Positions 47,084-57,444 of a DNA stretch of 64,000 nt are shown here, piece after piece; position 1 is the stretch's first letter; every line of letters starts with the position of its first letter. The DNA comes from Rheum nobile (lineage: Eukaryota; Streptophyta; Magnoliopsida; Caryophyllales; Polygonaceae). Location of the stretch: NCBI GenBank assembly GCA_027886185.1, contig WOAB01000041.1:3162001-3226000 (forward strand), in the 5' to 3' direction. The position numbers and the translations under genes were made by a program. Under the pieces are notes generated by a model that worked only from the letters and a program-made list of their open reading frames with translations, did not search any database and was not told where the DNA came from.

Positions 47084-50000
47084 CTATTGTCCATAGTTCA
47101 ACATTGTCTTCCACTGCTTGTCGAACACAGTATTAGCAATGTCGAATCTGTGATAGTCGATCGTATCATCTGAAATGAGGGAGAGATCATCACTTCCAAA
47201 ACTCAACCACTCAATGTACTTCAAGGTGTATACTCCACAGTCACCACTGCAAGCAAAAATAAGAAAGGTCAATTCTATGTTAATATTTTAGGTGGCGGGT
47301 AAAAAACAAACTGGAAGCAAGATATCTTACGCTCTTATATTCTGTTCCAGATTGCCAACTCTTCCATTGTAAGTAAGAACTGAGACACCCCGGTGTGCAT
47401 ATTTCTTGGACAAAGGTTCGTGCTTGCTCACAAACTTAGGAAGATACTTGATAATGGGGGTGACTGCTTCTTCTATGACTTTATCACGCTTCAGATTCGC
47501 ATTGCAATCAAACACACTTAGGCTCCAATTAACCAGGTCAATTTGAATGGCAACCCAGTGGTTTGTGCCCACAAAAATCGGTGCATAGATGAAGTCCACC
47601 TCTTCCCAATTCTTCCCATGAAAAATTGGAAGTTCACCTCTAAAGTATCGAGCGATGCGATCTGGAAATTCTGGTACTGCAACACCACCCATTTCACACT
47701 TGTGTTGGTCTTTGTAGTCTTCACACCATGTAGTGTCCATAATAGCCGCCTTATGATTCTCACTTGGGTTCTTCAGGAGCGCATCGCGAAGTAAAATTAG
47801 GACCTCATCTAAGTGCTGGCAACAAAAATTTACACAATCAATATATTGATAGAGTATGTGGACAAAATTTACAATTTTTTTAAAAACCGGTCACCCTTAC
47901 CAAATTACCCCACCACTTAGTTGGTTCAATTAAGCTCTCCATGAAATCATTGTCAATGTATATTTTGCTAACTCCACGGAATTCTATAGGTCTGCAACAT
48001 AAAGGACAATATAAGTACATAAACTTCATTGGATGAGAGAGATATAAGTTGGATATACATACCTTTCATCCTTGTACCACTCTATTACAGGAGTCATTTC
48101 CTTCACAGCTGGATTTTTTGTGATCCTTTTTCAAAAACTCTTACCCCTCACTTCCTTCTTCTTGTCCTTGTCCTTCTCATTGTCCTTGGCCTTTTGGTTA
48201 TTTTGTTTCTTAGATCTATAAGGGGAGAGGACTGAAGCAGATGGCTTCACACTACGCTTGGGGAGGTACCTTGACTTCTTTGGGGACTTCTTTGGAGATA
48301 GACCCACAGCCTTCTTCCTATTGCCGAAAACAACTTGGCCTTTGGCAAACTCTTGTTTCACATTCACAACCTCCTCAATACCCTCCTTTTGAACCTCTTC
48401 CTTACCAGCCTCTTCCTTCTCATCCTTGTCAATGTCAACCTTACCAACCTCTTCCTTCTCATCTCCTTCCTTCCCAACCTCTTCTTTACCAGCCTCTTCC
48501 TTCACATCCCCTTCCTTCCTAACCTCTTCCTTACCAGCCTCTTCCTTCTCACCCACATCCATCCCAACCTCTTCTTTCCCAACCTCTTCCTTCTTTCCCG
48601 ACCTCCTTCTCTCTAACTTCCTTCTCAATAAATGAACGGCTACTGCCCTAGAAACCTGGACTTCTGCTTCCTGGCTTTCCTGCTCTTCCCTTGGGGCATC
48701 TTCTACATCATCTGTGATAGTACTATCAACATTCGGTATCAACTCATCTTGCTCCCTAGGGGCATCAACATCATCATCAGGCATTCCATCCTTATCAGTT
48801 AGCTTCTCACTAATGTCAGCTACAACATCCATTACTATATCTCCAGTTCTTCTACCAACACCAACTAATACATAATTTTCCTCCAATTCCTGAAGTTACA
48901 TTTACCACAAAAATATATATTACTTCAAAATAATGTGCATATTCCAATTTTTAAAACCTACAACACATTTCTCAAAATTTATAATCTGTCATGCTTCATT
49001 AATACACTCGACATGTACTTATGGCATACCTTATATACTTGTATGGCCAAACCAGAATTGTCTTGTATGGCCACATTTTCATCACTGTCTCTAGGGTTGT
49101 CATCTAGGTTCACATCAGTATCCTTTGAATTTTGTTCAAATGCCTCACTAACAAATTCTTGATTATTCTCAATAATGGGCTCACTTCTTCCTTCTTCTGT
49201 TTCATTTCCCTACAATGATAGAGAATTTTTAGTGTTATCTATCTAATTTAAGTTTCTTTAACTCCATATCTTGCCATACTTGTTTAAAATATCCATGAAA
49301 GTAGAAATCTTAAAATAATTGGAATGTCATACCTTAGTATCAACATCCATCAAATTATGATCTCCACTAACAGCCTTGTCACTACCAGCCTTTTCATCAT
49401 CCTCATCCACACTAACAGCCTTGTCACTACCAGCCTTTTCATCCTCACTAACAGCCTTTTCATCATTCTCATCCTCACTAACAGCCTTTTCACTACCAGC
49501 CTTTTCATCCTCACTAATAGCCTTTTCATCATCCTCACTTTTTTCATTGTCACTACCTTCACTATCACTTGCTTCAGTCTCAGAACCTTCTGAATCATCT
49601 ATATACTCATCAACTCCATCAAACTCTTCACTATCACTATCACTTGCTTGAGCCTCAGACTTCTTAACCATTCTTTTCTTCCTCTTAGGGACCTTTTCAA
49701 AAACTTGGACATTGTTCCTCTCCAACCTGTCAATCCTCTCACATAGACCGTGTTCCATCTTATCAATCTTGTTACACAACTGATTAATGATATCCATCAT
49801 CTGCCTTGCATTTGCATCACCACTAACTTCTCCTTTGAAAGCCTATTTCCCCTTGTTAGGCTCTTTCAGTTTGGCATTTGCCTTGCCCATAGCCATAGCC
49901 TCAGATACTATTTTGTCAAAGAAAGGGTCCTTGACTTCATCATGGAATCTGCAGCCACTTAACAAACTCTTCTCAGATTCATCAGGTATGAGAATAGGCA

Positions 50001-51570
50001 GGACCTTCAGCTTTGGATCAGCAAAACACAACTGAAGCAGTCCATGTTCAGGACATTGCTCTGAGTACCAACGAAGACCTCGGGGTATAGCTGTCTCATT
50101 TATCTTGGAAGCATACTAGACTCCAAAGCTTTGGACACATTCCCATATCCACACCTACATAGACACAACTTTTTCATTATTCAAACTTGTATGAACTTTA
50201 ACATTTCAAATGCAGACACCCTTCACTAGGTAACTAGTCAAGCATATTAAAACTTGTATGAACTTTAACAATTCATACAAATGATTGCATGATTTCAGGA
50301 CAAATTCCATATAACAAATCAATTCTTTGATTTATAAATTAATCCAACAGTTTCTCAAACTTCAAATATTTACTTTATAGGTATCACTTCAAGTTTAAAC
50401 ACTTAAAATCCCACCACCCAACACTATCAAACTTGTCAGGGATATATAGGCAAATGCAATTACTAATTTAATATACCTGAAATACAACTGGCATTCCTTG
50501 AATGGTATAGGGAATCCTTGCATCTTCAGAGAGTAGCAAAGCTTTTTCAACAGTAAGCATTCTTCTGGCCAGAGATTTTGTCAAAGACCTGTGAAACTCT
50601 TTATACGCAACTCTTCCCCAAGGATAATCCCAAAACTTGTCCATGTTATCCAGAAGCTTCACATGTTCAGCTTTAACTAGTCTCTTCTTATCTCCTCCAA
50701 GAAAAATGCCTTCAACTATCAAAAGCAATGACATCTTCAACTTGTAATTATCTAGCAGTCTATAATCCCTGAACCTCTCATACAAGTCTTGCACTGAGGT
50801 TTTAGGACCAGCAGGACCACCAAAGAACTTCTCCATCACTTGTACATCTTTCTTTTTCTTCTTCCCAACTGATTCTGGTGGCATTTGGCCACAATTTAAA
50901 CCAGTTATCAATGCAAACTCCTTCATTGAAAACCTTAACACTTTACCACCTATCTCGTACCAGGTCTCCCACTTCTTTTTTGATTTTAGTTGCTTAAAAA
51001 GAACAGTATGTACAGTTTGGGAAGAAAATGTAACCTGACGCAGCATTTTCATTACATTTCCAAAAGGGCTTGCAATTATCCTTCTCCAATCTGCACCAGT
51101 CAATTTGTTTTCAATATCACGCACGTATGAAATCCTACAGTTGATATTGATTCTTCCATATAAAGGGTCTCCTTTGTAGAATGCGTACTTAATCTACAAT
51201 TGAATAACATAACTTTCATAAGTTACATACACAACGGTGTCGGGATATCAATAAACCCTAGATGCACAAATTGAAAAGTTAAAACATTTGCCTCATTAGT
51301 TTTTTTTTTACTTACATCTTCCTTGAAAGTTAAAGGCTTCATGCTTTTCCACCTTTTCAGAAGAGCGACAACTTCGTTTTTCTTCACAGAATAACCGCTC
51401 TCTGATTTAGGCTTCTTCGCAGCAGATTTTGTAGCTTTGGGTTTTGCAGATGGAGGAGTTTTCTTCGCAGCAAATTTTGCCTTCCTCTTAGCACCTTGTT
51501 CTTCTTCATCCACCCCTCTTTTTCTTTTCTTCTGCGGTGTCGCATCATTGGAAGCTCTGGTAACAACCAT
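47084..51570 (-). pseudogene. M3 DUF1985/Ulp1-like cysteine protease gene, eight exons
   Basis: My exon calls (minus, GT-AG): 51570-51316, 51193-50477, 50154-49333, 49209-49030, 48889-48063, 47991-47901, 47816-47332, 47246-47084. The order is a basic Lys-rich start (MVVTRASNDATPQKKRKRG), the DUF1985 domain in exon 2 (WYEIGGKVLRFSMKEFALIT), long acidic repeats (SEDEKAGS; GKEEVGKE type), and a C-terminal Ulp1/C48 fold with catalytic His (NHWVAIQ), Asp (SVFDCN) and Cys (GDCGVYTLKYI). The family removes SUMO-like modifiers. The active-site residues are kept, but stops in exon 3 (after QSFGV and after NKGK) and exon 5 (after RGKSF) break it. Confidence 0.8.
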
Positions 51571-52140
51571 TCTCTGTTTTCTCTGTTTCTTTCTTTGTTT
51601 GGGCTTCAATGGTTCCAGCGAAAGCAGAGGAGGATAAGTTCGGAACGGTTCAGGAAGGTTAGCAGAGGTTGAGGGCGGTTACAGAGGTCGCCGGAATTCA
51701 ATTTCGGTGTCCGGTGAAGAAGAGTAATTTTGGGGGGTTGAAAATGGGTTGATGTTATGATGTTAAAATGGGTTAAATGGGTTCAAATTAATGAGGCAAA
51801 TTAATGGGTTGAAAATGGGTTTAAATTTGGCAAATTAATTCGTTTAGCTTAGCACTAAATAGGCAAATTAATTTGGTTCAGATTTGGCAATTACCTGTTA
51901 GAATAATTGTTCTGATGTTCTCATTTTTCTTTACTTAAATTTTCAAGTTTACATTTCCAATGGTAAGTCACATCATGACAAATCAATTGAAATTTTCTTT
52001 TTTTTCTTCTATTTTGAAATATATTATAATAAACATTACAATTGGACAAGAAAAGGTAAATGTAATATCGATTTTATCTTTTCAAAATTATCACCAAATT
52101 ATGTGTTTTGCCAAATTTGCCCTTATTTGGATACAAATGT
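51571..52140. other. M3 right-end noncoding region (Ulp1 promoter side)
   Basis: It contains direct repeats of AAATGGGTT and GGCAAATTAAT at 51740-51890 (for example 51796, 51830, 51861). These may be subterminal transposase-binding or promoter motifs. No ORF. Confidence 0.4.
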
Positions 52141-52240
52141 GGGTATTCTTGTCATAACCTATAAAAGAAGTACAACTTTACAATTATTGCCACAAAAGTG
52201 GTATATTTGCTGCCAATTTTTCTTTTTTTAAATAGTTTAA

Positions 52241-52357
52241 GGGTTTGTTTGGATCGCCACCCGAGATGCATTTTAATGCATTTAATTGTATAATTTTGCA
52301 TTAAATGTAATCATTTAATGCAACTTAATGCATTATGGTGGCAATCCTAACGGACCC
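52241..52357. mobile_element. Harbinger/Tourist-like MITE (117 bp)
   Basis: The terminal inverted repeats GGGTTTGTTTGGATCGCCACC and (right, complement) GGGTCCGTTAGGATTGCCACC, each shortened to 20 in practice, are flanked by TAA on both sides (52238-52240, 52358-52360). A 3-bp TAA/TTA duplication and a GGGTxxGTT start fit PIF/Harbinger MITEs. The inside is rich in ATGCATT/AATGCAT. It lies 26 bases from the M3 end. Confidence 0.8.
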
Positions 52358-52878
52358 TAAGTTATCAACTTAGCCGTGATTTCGAAATAGATTAGCCATC
52401 TCTTAGGTCTGTTCCATATTATTACTTTAATATATATTTACAAACTTACCTAAACTATGTCTTAGTTAAGTTATATCGTGATTTCCAAATCATTGTATGT
52501 ATTACAAAAAAAAATGCCCGGCCTATTCAATCCTTTTGCAAAAGTAATGAAAAATATAATTATGTGTCAATATCCTTGTACAAATACACTTGGAATACAA
52601 GTAAATATAGATTATGTATTCCTTATGTATATTATTTATTTTTGTAATATAATCATAGGGTTCATTAATAAAGCCATAATTTATAAGTATATTATAGAGT
52701 TAATTACCGGAAACCACCCGTACAATAGGCAATATTGCCAGAAACCACCCGGATAACGACTATTTACCGTAAACCACCCGTATATCCATCTCCGTCCAAC
52801 ACGTACCACTCTACCCCACTCCCCGTCCATTAGATCGTTAACGTAATTACATATTTAAGCCGAACTTTTTATTTTCAT
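52358..52878. other. AT-rich DNA with an AACCACCC repeat
   Basis: Mostly AT-rich without genes. At 52695-52785 three spaced copies of (A)AACCACCCG with TACCGG/TACCGT words resemble a MULE-type terminus, but no inverted partner is seen in the window. Confidence 0.35.
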
Positions 52879-53310
52879 TCAATTTCTCCACAACTTCAAA
52901 ACTTGGATCAAAATTGCAATTAAGCCAAAAGTGAGGGGGCCCGATCGGGCACTGTTCATCACCCCCAACCTCAGCCCCAGCCGAGCTCTCCTCCCTCCTC
53001 CAAGCTCGTCAATGGCGGATCGGGGCGAGTTTTTGAGCTCGAAAAATTCATCCAATCCATGGGCATTTAAGAGGGGATAATCCCGCATCAAATGGGTGGA
53101 TTGAATCGACTTAAAGGCTGTGAATATTTCCCAAATTTTATCCACATTCAACCGATTGTCATTTAGGGCTAAATCGGTTAAATTCAAAATCGCTAAATCG
53201 GTTAAATTCAAAATCGGATTAGATAATATCGGGATTTTGTCAAGAGAATTAAAGGCTTCAAAACCTAATAAATACTCCCCCGAGTACAATAGCAAATGCT
53301 TCCAAAGCAC
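52879..53310 (-). CDS. Unassigned 143-residue ORF
   Basis: The minus-strand frame reads MLWKHLLLYSGEYLLGFEAF, then a duplicated ILNLTDLA (from a 24-base tandem repeat at 53168-53216), and later LNVDKIWEIFTAFKSIQSTH. The Leu/Asn pattern hints at leucine-rich repeats, but I do not recognise the gene. The C-terminal part is GC-rich and different in character. It may be a captured fragment; expression is unproven. Confidence 0.3.
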   Translation of the reverse strand: MLWKHLLLYSGEYLLGFEAFNSLDKIPILSNPILNLTDLAILNLTDLALNDNRLNVDKIWEIFTAFKSIQSTHLMRDYPLLNAHGLDEFFELKNSPRSAIDELGGGRRARLGLRLGVMNSARSGPLTFGLIAILIQVLKLWRN

Positions 53311-53593
53311 TTAACAAGCTATTTCAGCAAAGCGGAAATGATCTCCTGCAAGGTGAACCCATTCAGCAAAGTATCAGTGAACCCATTCAGCCAAATCAAT
53401 TGTCTCATGGCCAATATCAGTGAACCCATTTAGCAACACAACCCGCCTTGTCTCATGGCCATTTTCCTCCTTCGGATTGAAAACAAATTTCAGCAACATT
53501 TCTGCCATCTTTGGTTAAGAACACCCCAACCTTAGCAACCCTCCAGGATCCCATTGCAACCTTAGGTTAACTACCTTAGCCTCAGTAGCATCA

Positions 53594-54556
53594 TCAACTC
53601 CACACGAATTTGATGTCATTCCAATAGCAAACAAGATAAAAAAATATACCACTGAAAACAGTGACCAATTCATCTTTTGTATTGAGTTTGTACACATCTT
53701 CACCACCAATTCTAAGCTTGATTTTACCTCTATCATAAGGCAATGTAATTGGAATGAACTCTACATATTTGCTCATAGGAATGTCCTCATCAAACAGTGC
53801 ATCCAACACAAGAACCCCTCTAGTAGGCATTTCATCAAACATCTGGTACGCAGCTTTAGTTTCACTTGAAGCAATTGTCATATCCACACCCTTACTCACA
53901 TCTCTCGGTCCAAATTCGAAAGCTATAACTGGGTGGAAGATTACCTTAAAATCTTTTGGATCCTCCTCAATGGCTGAACCCGAAGCTTCGCTTTCCACGC
54001 TTGCCGTTTTCAATTCCTCCGTTGTTTGATCGTCATCTGCTTCCTGTACAGATTCTCCAACCACGAGCTTCTGCAAATCAAGAATTTCAGACGGAAAAGA
54101 AGTGGGTTCGGAGTCGACGATTTCAACAACCCCACTATTCAGATTAGGGAACAATTCAAAATCGATCGAACCGCTAGTTTCTTGGAAGTGTAGTTCTTCA
54201 TCGCATTTGAAAGATTTTGTTGAATATCGTTGGGTAGTAAAATCAAACTGCTGAATTCGCGGAGCGAGCATCTTCATCGTCTTTAGATTTTCTTCTATGG
54301 TCTTCGGTTGTGAATCAGAAGCTTCGAAATGAAGGTCATCCGGAGTATCATTCTTGGATTGAATATCCACAGAGCCACAATGACTGAATCTAGTAACACC
54401 TCCGTTGGATTCGACGGTTGCATCGGATTCTTTGGGTCCATAGAAGGGCACTTCGACAGTAGGCATTCCCATTTGGATTCGGATTTCGTTGATAATCCCA
54501 TAGAATCTCAGCTCGGACTCATTGATTTTCTTGTAGTATTCTTTATCTAGTACCAT
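53594..54556 (-). CDS. Unassigned 320-residue ORF next to a primer-site-like sequence
   Basis: Open minus-strand frame from ATG 54554-54556: MVLDKEYYKKINESELRFYG, acidic middle, then VDMTIASSETKAAYQMFDEM and KLRIGGEDVYKLNTKDELVT near the end. No domain is recognised. The last residues (FFYLVCYW) run into AT-rich DNA after a donor-like GGTATA, so the true exon may end at about 53655. 60-70 bases upstream lies a TAGTATCAGAGCC primer-site look-alike (54615-54640), so this ORF may sit where gag would in a degraded retroelement. Alternatively it is a host gene remnant. Confidence 0.4.
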   Translation of the reverse strand: MVLDKEYYKKINESELRFYGIINEIRIQMGMPTVEVPFYGPKESDATVESNGGVTRFSHCGSVDIQSKNDTPDDLHFEASDSQPKTIEENLKTMKMLAPRIQQFDFTTQRYSTKSFKCDEELHFQETSGSIDFELFPNLNSGVVEIVDSEPTSFPSEILDLQKLVVGESVQEADDDQTTEELKTASVESEASGSAIEEDPKDFKVIFHPVIAFEFGPRDVSKGVDMTIASSETKAAYQMFDEMPTRGVLVLDALFDEDIPMSKYVEFIPITLPYDRGKIKLRIGGEDVYKLNTKDELVTVFSGIFFYLVCYWNDIKFVWS

Positions 54557-54626
54557 GCTACTCTGCAGCTCTCGAATTAGGTCAAAATTTTTGGGTAAAA
54601 CGAATCAATTTCGCGCAAGAACCGAA

Positions 54627-54860
54627 TGGCTCTGATACTAATTTGTCATGTTCTAGACATGAATTTGATAGGAAGAAGGGAATTAAGGAAGAGGAGAAAG
54701 GAAGAAGAAGATAGGTAGAGAAAGAGAGTAAGAACGTAGGGAGAAAGAGAAAGGTTTGGGAAGAAAGGGTAATTGATATTATTTTCTGGATACCACACAA
54801 GTACAACATAGATGGGTATTTATAACAAGGAAAAGCATTAAATGAGAATAGAAAATTAGG
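54627..54860 (-). repeat. LTR-like sequence beside the unassigned ORF
   Basis: On the plus strand, GGCTCTGATACTAATT is followed at once by TGTCATGTTCTAGACATG. This is the layout of a minus-strand copia primer site and LTR end (...GACA, then AATTAGTATCAGAGCC). A TATA-like TTATAAATACC lies on the minus strand at about 54818-54829. I find no second LTR, so the element would be truncated. Confidence 0.45.
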
Positions 54861-54979
54861 AGAGAACGGATAATAAAAGGGGGTCGTTGGATCGGAGGCG
54901 AATCAAGGGCCCATATTAGACTTTCATTAAAAGCCGTATAATTTGGGCATGCCGAATTTTTACCGGCACTTTTTTTGTT

Positions 54980-55399
54980 CGCTGGCATTGAACAATTATG
55001 TTCAACGCCTTGAACACTTGCATCCAAGACCATGAACACTGATGTTTCAAGCCTTGAACACTTGTGATTTTGGCTTATTTTTTTGCTGGACACTATTTTT
55101 GTTCGCTGTCATTGAACAACGCCTTGAACACTTGCATTCAGGACCATGAACACTGATGTTTCAAACCATGACCATGAACATGGACGTTCATGGCGATGAA
55201 CATTGACCTTCATGGTAATTTTCAGGAATGTTCAAGGCAACCAACAAAGAATTTTATTACAGTTTACAGGTTTGTTCAAGGCAGTTTACAAGTCCGTTCA
55301 TGGCAATTTTCAGGAATGTTCAAGGCATATTTCATGAATGTTTAAGCCAAATATCAGGAATGTTCAAGACAATTTTCAGGTTCGTTCATGGCGATGAAC
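54980..55399. repeat. Degenerate TTGAACA/GTTCATGG-rich DNA
   Basis: Many spaced copies of CCTTGAACAC, CATGAACA, GTTCAAGGCA and their inverse occur, with a partial duplication of about 120 bases (55000-55075 against 55100-55165). It leads into the ordered 90-bp array and may be its decayed edge. Confidence 0.6.
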
Positions 55400-56165
55400 A
55401 TTGACGTTTAAGGCAATTTAAGTATCCTTGAACGTTTGTATAGATGTCCTTGAACATGGATGTAAAAGGCTGAAAACAATTGAGAAAAATCCATGAACAG
55501 TAATTTAAGTATCCATGAACGTTTGTACTGATGTCCTTGAACATGGATGTAAAAGGCTGAAAACAGTTGAAAGAAAAAATCCATGAACTGTCAACTAAGT
55601 ATCCTTGAACGTTTTTATTGATGTCCTTGAACATGAATGTAAAAGGCTGAAAACAGTTGAGAAAAAAAATCCATGAACTATCATTTAAGTATCCTTGAAC
55701 TTTTGTACTGATGTCCTTGAACATAGATGTAAAAGGCTGAAAATAATTGAGAGAAATCCATGAATAGTAATTTAATTATCCATGAACGTTTGTACTGATG
55801 TCCTTGAACATGGATGTAAAATGTTGAAAACAGTTGAAAGAAAAATTTCATGAACTGTCAACTAAGTATCCTTGAACGTTTTTATTGATGTCCTTGAACA
55901 TGAATGTAAAAGGCTGGAAACAGTTGAGAGAAAAAATTCATGAACTATCATTTAAGTATCCTTGAACGTTTGTACTGATGTCCTTGAACATGGATGTAGA
56001 AGGCTGGAAATAGTTGAGAGAAAAAATCCATGAACAATAATTTAAATATCCTTGAACGTTTATACTGATTTCCATGAACATAGATGTAAAATGTTGAAAA
56101 CAGTTGAGAGAAAAATACCATGAACTATCATTTAAGTATCCCTGAACGTTTTTACTGGTGTCTTC
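55400..56165. repeat. Minisatellite, unit about 86-91 bp
   Basis: The word GTCCTTGAACAT (or near copies) starts at 55446, 55532, 55623, 55713, 55800, 55890, 55980 and 56070, giving steps of 86-91 bases and about eight to nine units. Each unit has TATCCTTGAACGTTT and CCATGAAC. On the minus strand 90-base units translate as a 30-residue repeat (FKDIS..VQGYLN.SSW type), open for up to four units. Confidence 0.92.
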
Positions 56166-56464
56166 CGTACAAACACGCGTTGAATTTCTTTCCTTCACTT
56201 TACGCGCGTGCGCGTTAGTAGCTATTAGGTGGATGATTTTTAGTGGTTCTTAATTCTCTCTTAGGGAGTGGTTCTCACCGGAACCGCATCCTTTATAACA
56301 ATACCCTAAATCCCTATTCATGACGGGCTTGGTTCAAGTGAGGACGCCTTGGGAGGAAAGGAATCAGGATCAATCAGATGCGTTCAATAATTCAACCGCG
56401 TTAAATTTTTTCCGAATTATTTAAAAAAAATTCAAAAAAAACGGGAAAAATTCGGATAAAAAAA
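56166..56464. other. Junction between two minisatellites
   Basis: It contains TTTACGCGCGTGCGCGTTAG (56198-56217), a GC palindrome, then GGTTCTCACCGGAACCGC (56269-56286), another inverted repeat (GGTTC/GAACC). No ORF. It could be one end of a non-autonomous transposon such as a Helitron, but no diagnostic end was found. Confidence 0.35.
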
Positions 56465-56935
56465 TGGATGTGTGCACATAAAATACACTGTTGTGTGCAT
56501 ACTCTAGAACGTGTGTGTTCATATATCATAACGTGTGTGTGCATGTGATATCAGCGCGTGTGCATGCCTGGAAACAAGTGTTCATGCTCAGAGACATGTG
56601 TGCATATCAAATACATTGTTGTGTGCATACTCCACAACGTGTGTGTGCATATGCTTCGGCGTGTGTGCATGACCAAAAATATGTGTGCTCATGCATTGGA
56701 ATAATACGTGTGTTCATATGCCACCATGAGTGTGTTCATACGCCTCAACGTGTGTGTTCATACGTCACAACATGTGTGTGCATATGGCCTTAGTGTATGC
56801 ATGTCCAAAAATATGTGTATGCATAGTCCATGGCTTATGTTTACGCGTCACATCGAGTGTGTTCATACGCTACAACGTGTGTGTGCATACGCAATAACGT
56901 GTGTGTGCATGTCTGAACAACGCTCGTGTGCATTG
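56465..56935. repeat. GTGTGTGCATA minisatellite, unit about 27-31 bp
   Basis: About 15 imperfect units of CGTGTGTGTGCATA or CGTGTGTGTTCATA followed by 14-17 variable bases. Plus-strand frames read repeated CVHTPQRVCAYA because the unit is near 30 bases; I take these as artefacts. Confidence 0.9.
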
Positions 56936-57444
56936 CCAGCAGAAGAGCGTGTGCAGAAGGGAATAATACGGTCGAATTTTTCGGGAATAAATCGACCGTG
57001 TCTGTTTTTTCGCATCCTTAATCCTTTCCTAAAGCTCCATCCTCACTAGATCTTTTCCCATTCATGACATTGATCAACCAAGTAATGAATTTGTTTATTT
57101 AGTTTTAGACACATGGTCATTATTACTTATAATACACAAACACTTCATAAATATTTATATGTTTCTTATAACAATATTATAATTAATAATGACTTTATAT
57201 CAAACAAACCTTTTTTATATAATAACATTTTTTCACTTTTATGACTTTCATTCTTCTTCTTATTGTTTTTTATTAAGTGACCTATCTCTTAAATTAATAT
57301 GAAGAGCAAATACGTGATTAATTCAATTTTGTTATAAACTAAGAGAAAGAGAGAGTTTAAGGGAGAAGAAGAGAAGAATAAGAGAGTAAACTTGTGTATT
57401 ATTAGACTTCCAATGAGGGTATATATAGGGTTTATAATGTTTGG
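56936..57444. other. AT-rich flank before element B
   Basis: No gene. 57330-57440 (GAGAAAGAGAGAG, then TATATATAGGG) resembles the R-region style of copia LTRs and the sequence at 54690-54830, so it may be remnant LTR. TTTGG (57440-57444) is the left target-site copy of element B. Confidence 0.35.

Larger units (their letters stand above)
41717..52214. mobile_element. Three-gene Mutator-like element M3
   Basis: Inverted ends: left 41717-41800 (GCAAGGGTATACCACTTTG, then GCAAAGTTATACTT) matches the complement of 52141-52214 (GCAAATATACCACTTTTG, then GTAAAGTTGTACTT). Inside are a MURA transposase gene (+), a GRF zinc-finger gene (-) and a DUF1985/Ulp1 gene (-). MULEs with captured Ulp1 proteases (Kaonashi/CUMULE types) are known in plants. 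Target duplications are blurred by poly-T; AATTTTTTA (about 41707) against AATTTTTCT (52215) is a candidate. All three genes are damaged, so this copy is inactive. Confidence 0.75.

Noticed and set aside
55400..56165. CRISPR-like array
   Set aside because: The units are contiguous 86-91 bp repeats without unique spacers, in plant DNA; this is a minisatellite.
56491..57049. Cys-rich repeat proteins (CVHTPQRVCAYA type)
   Set aside because: They follow directly from a GTGTGTGCATA minisatellite of about 30 bases; the pattern has no start context or flanking coding sequence.
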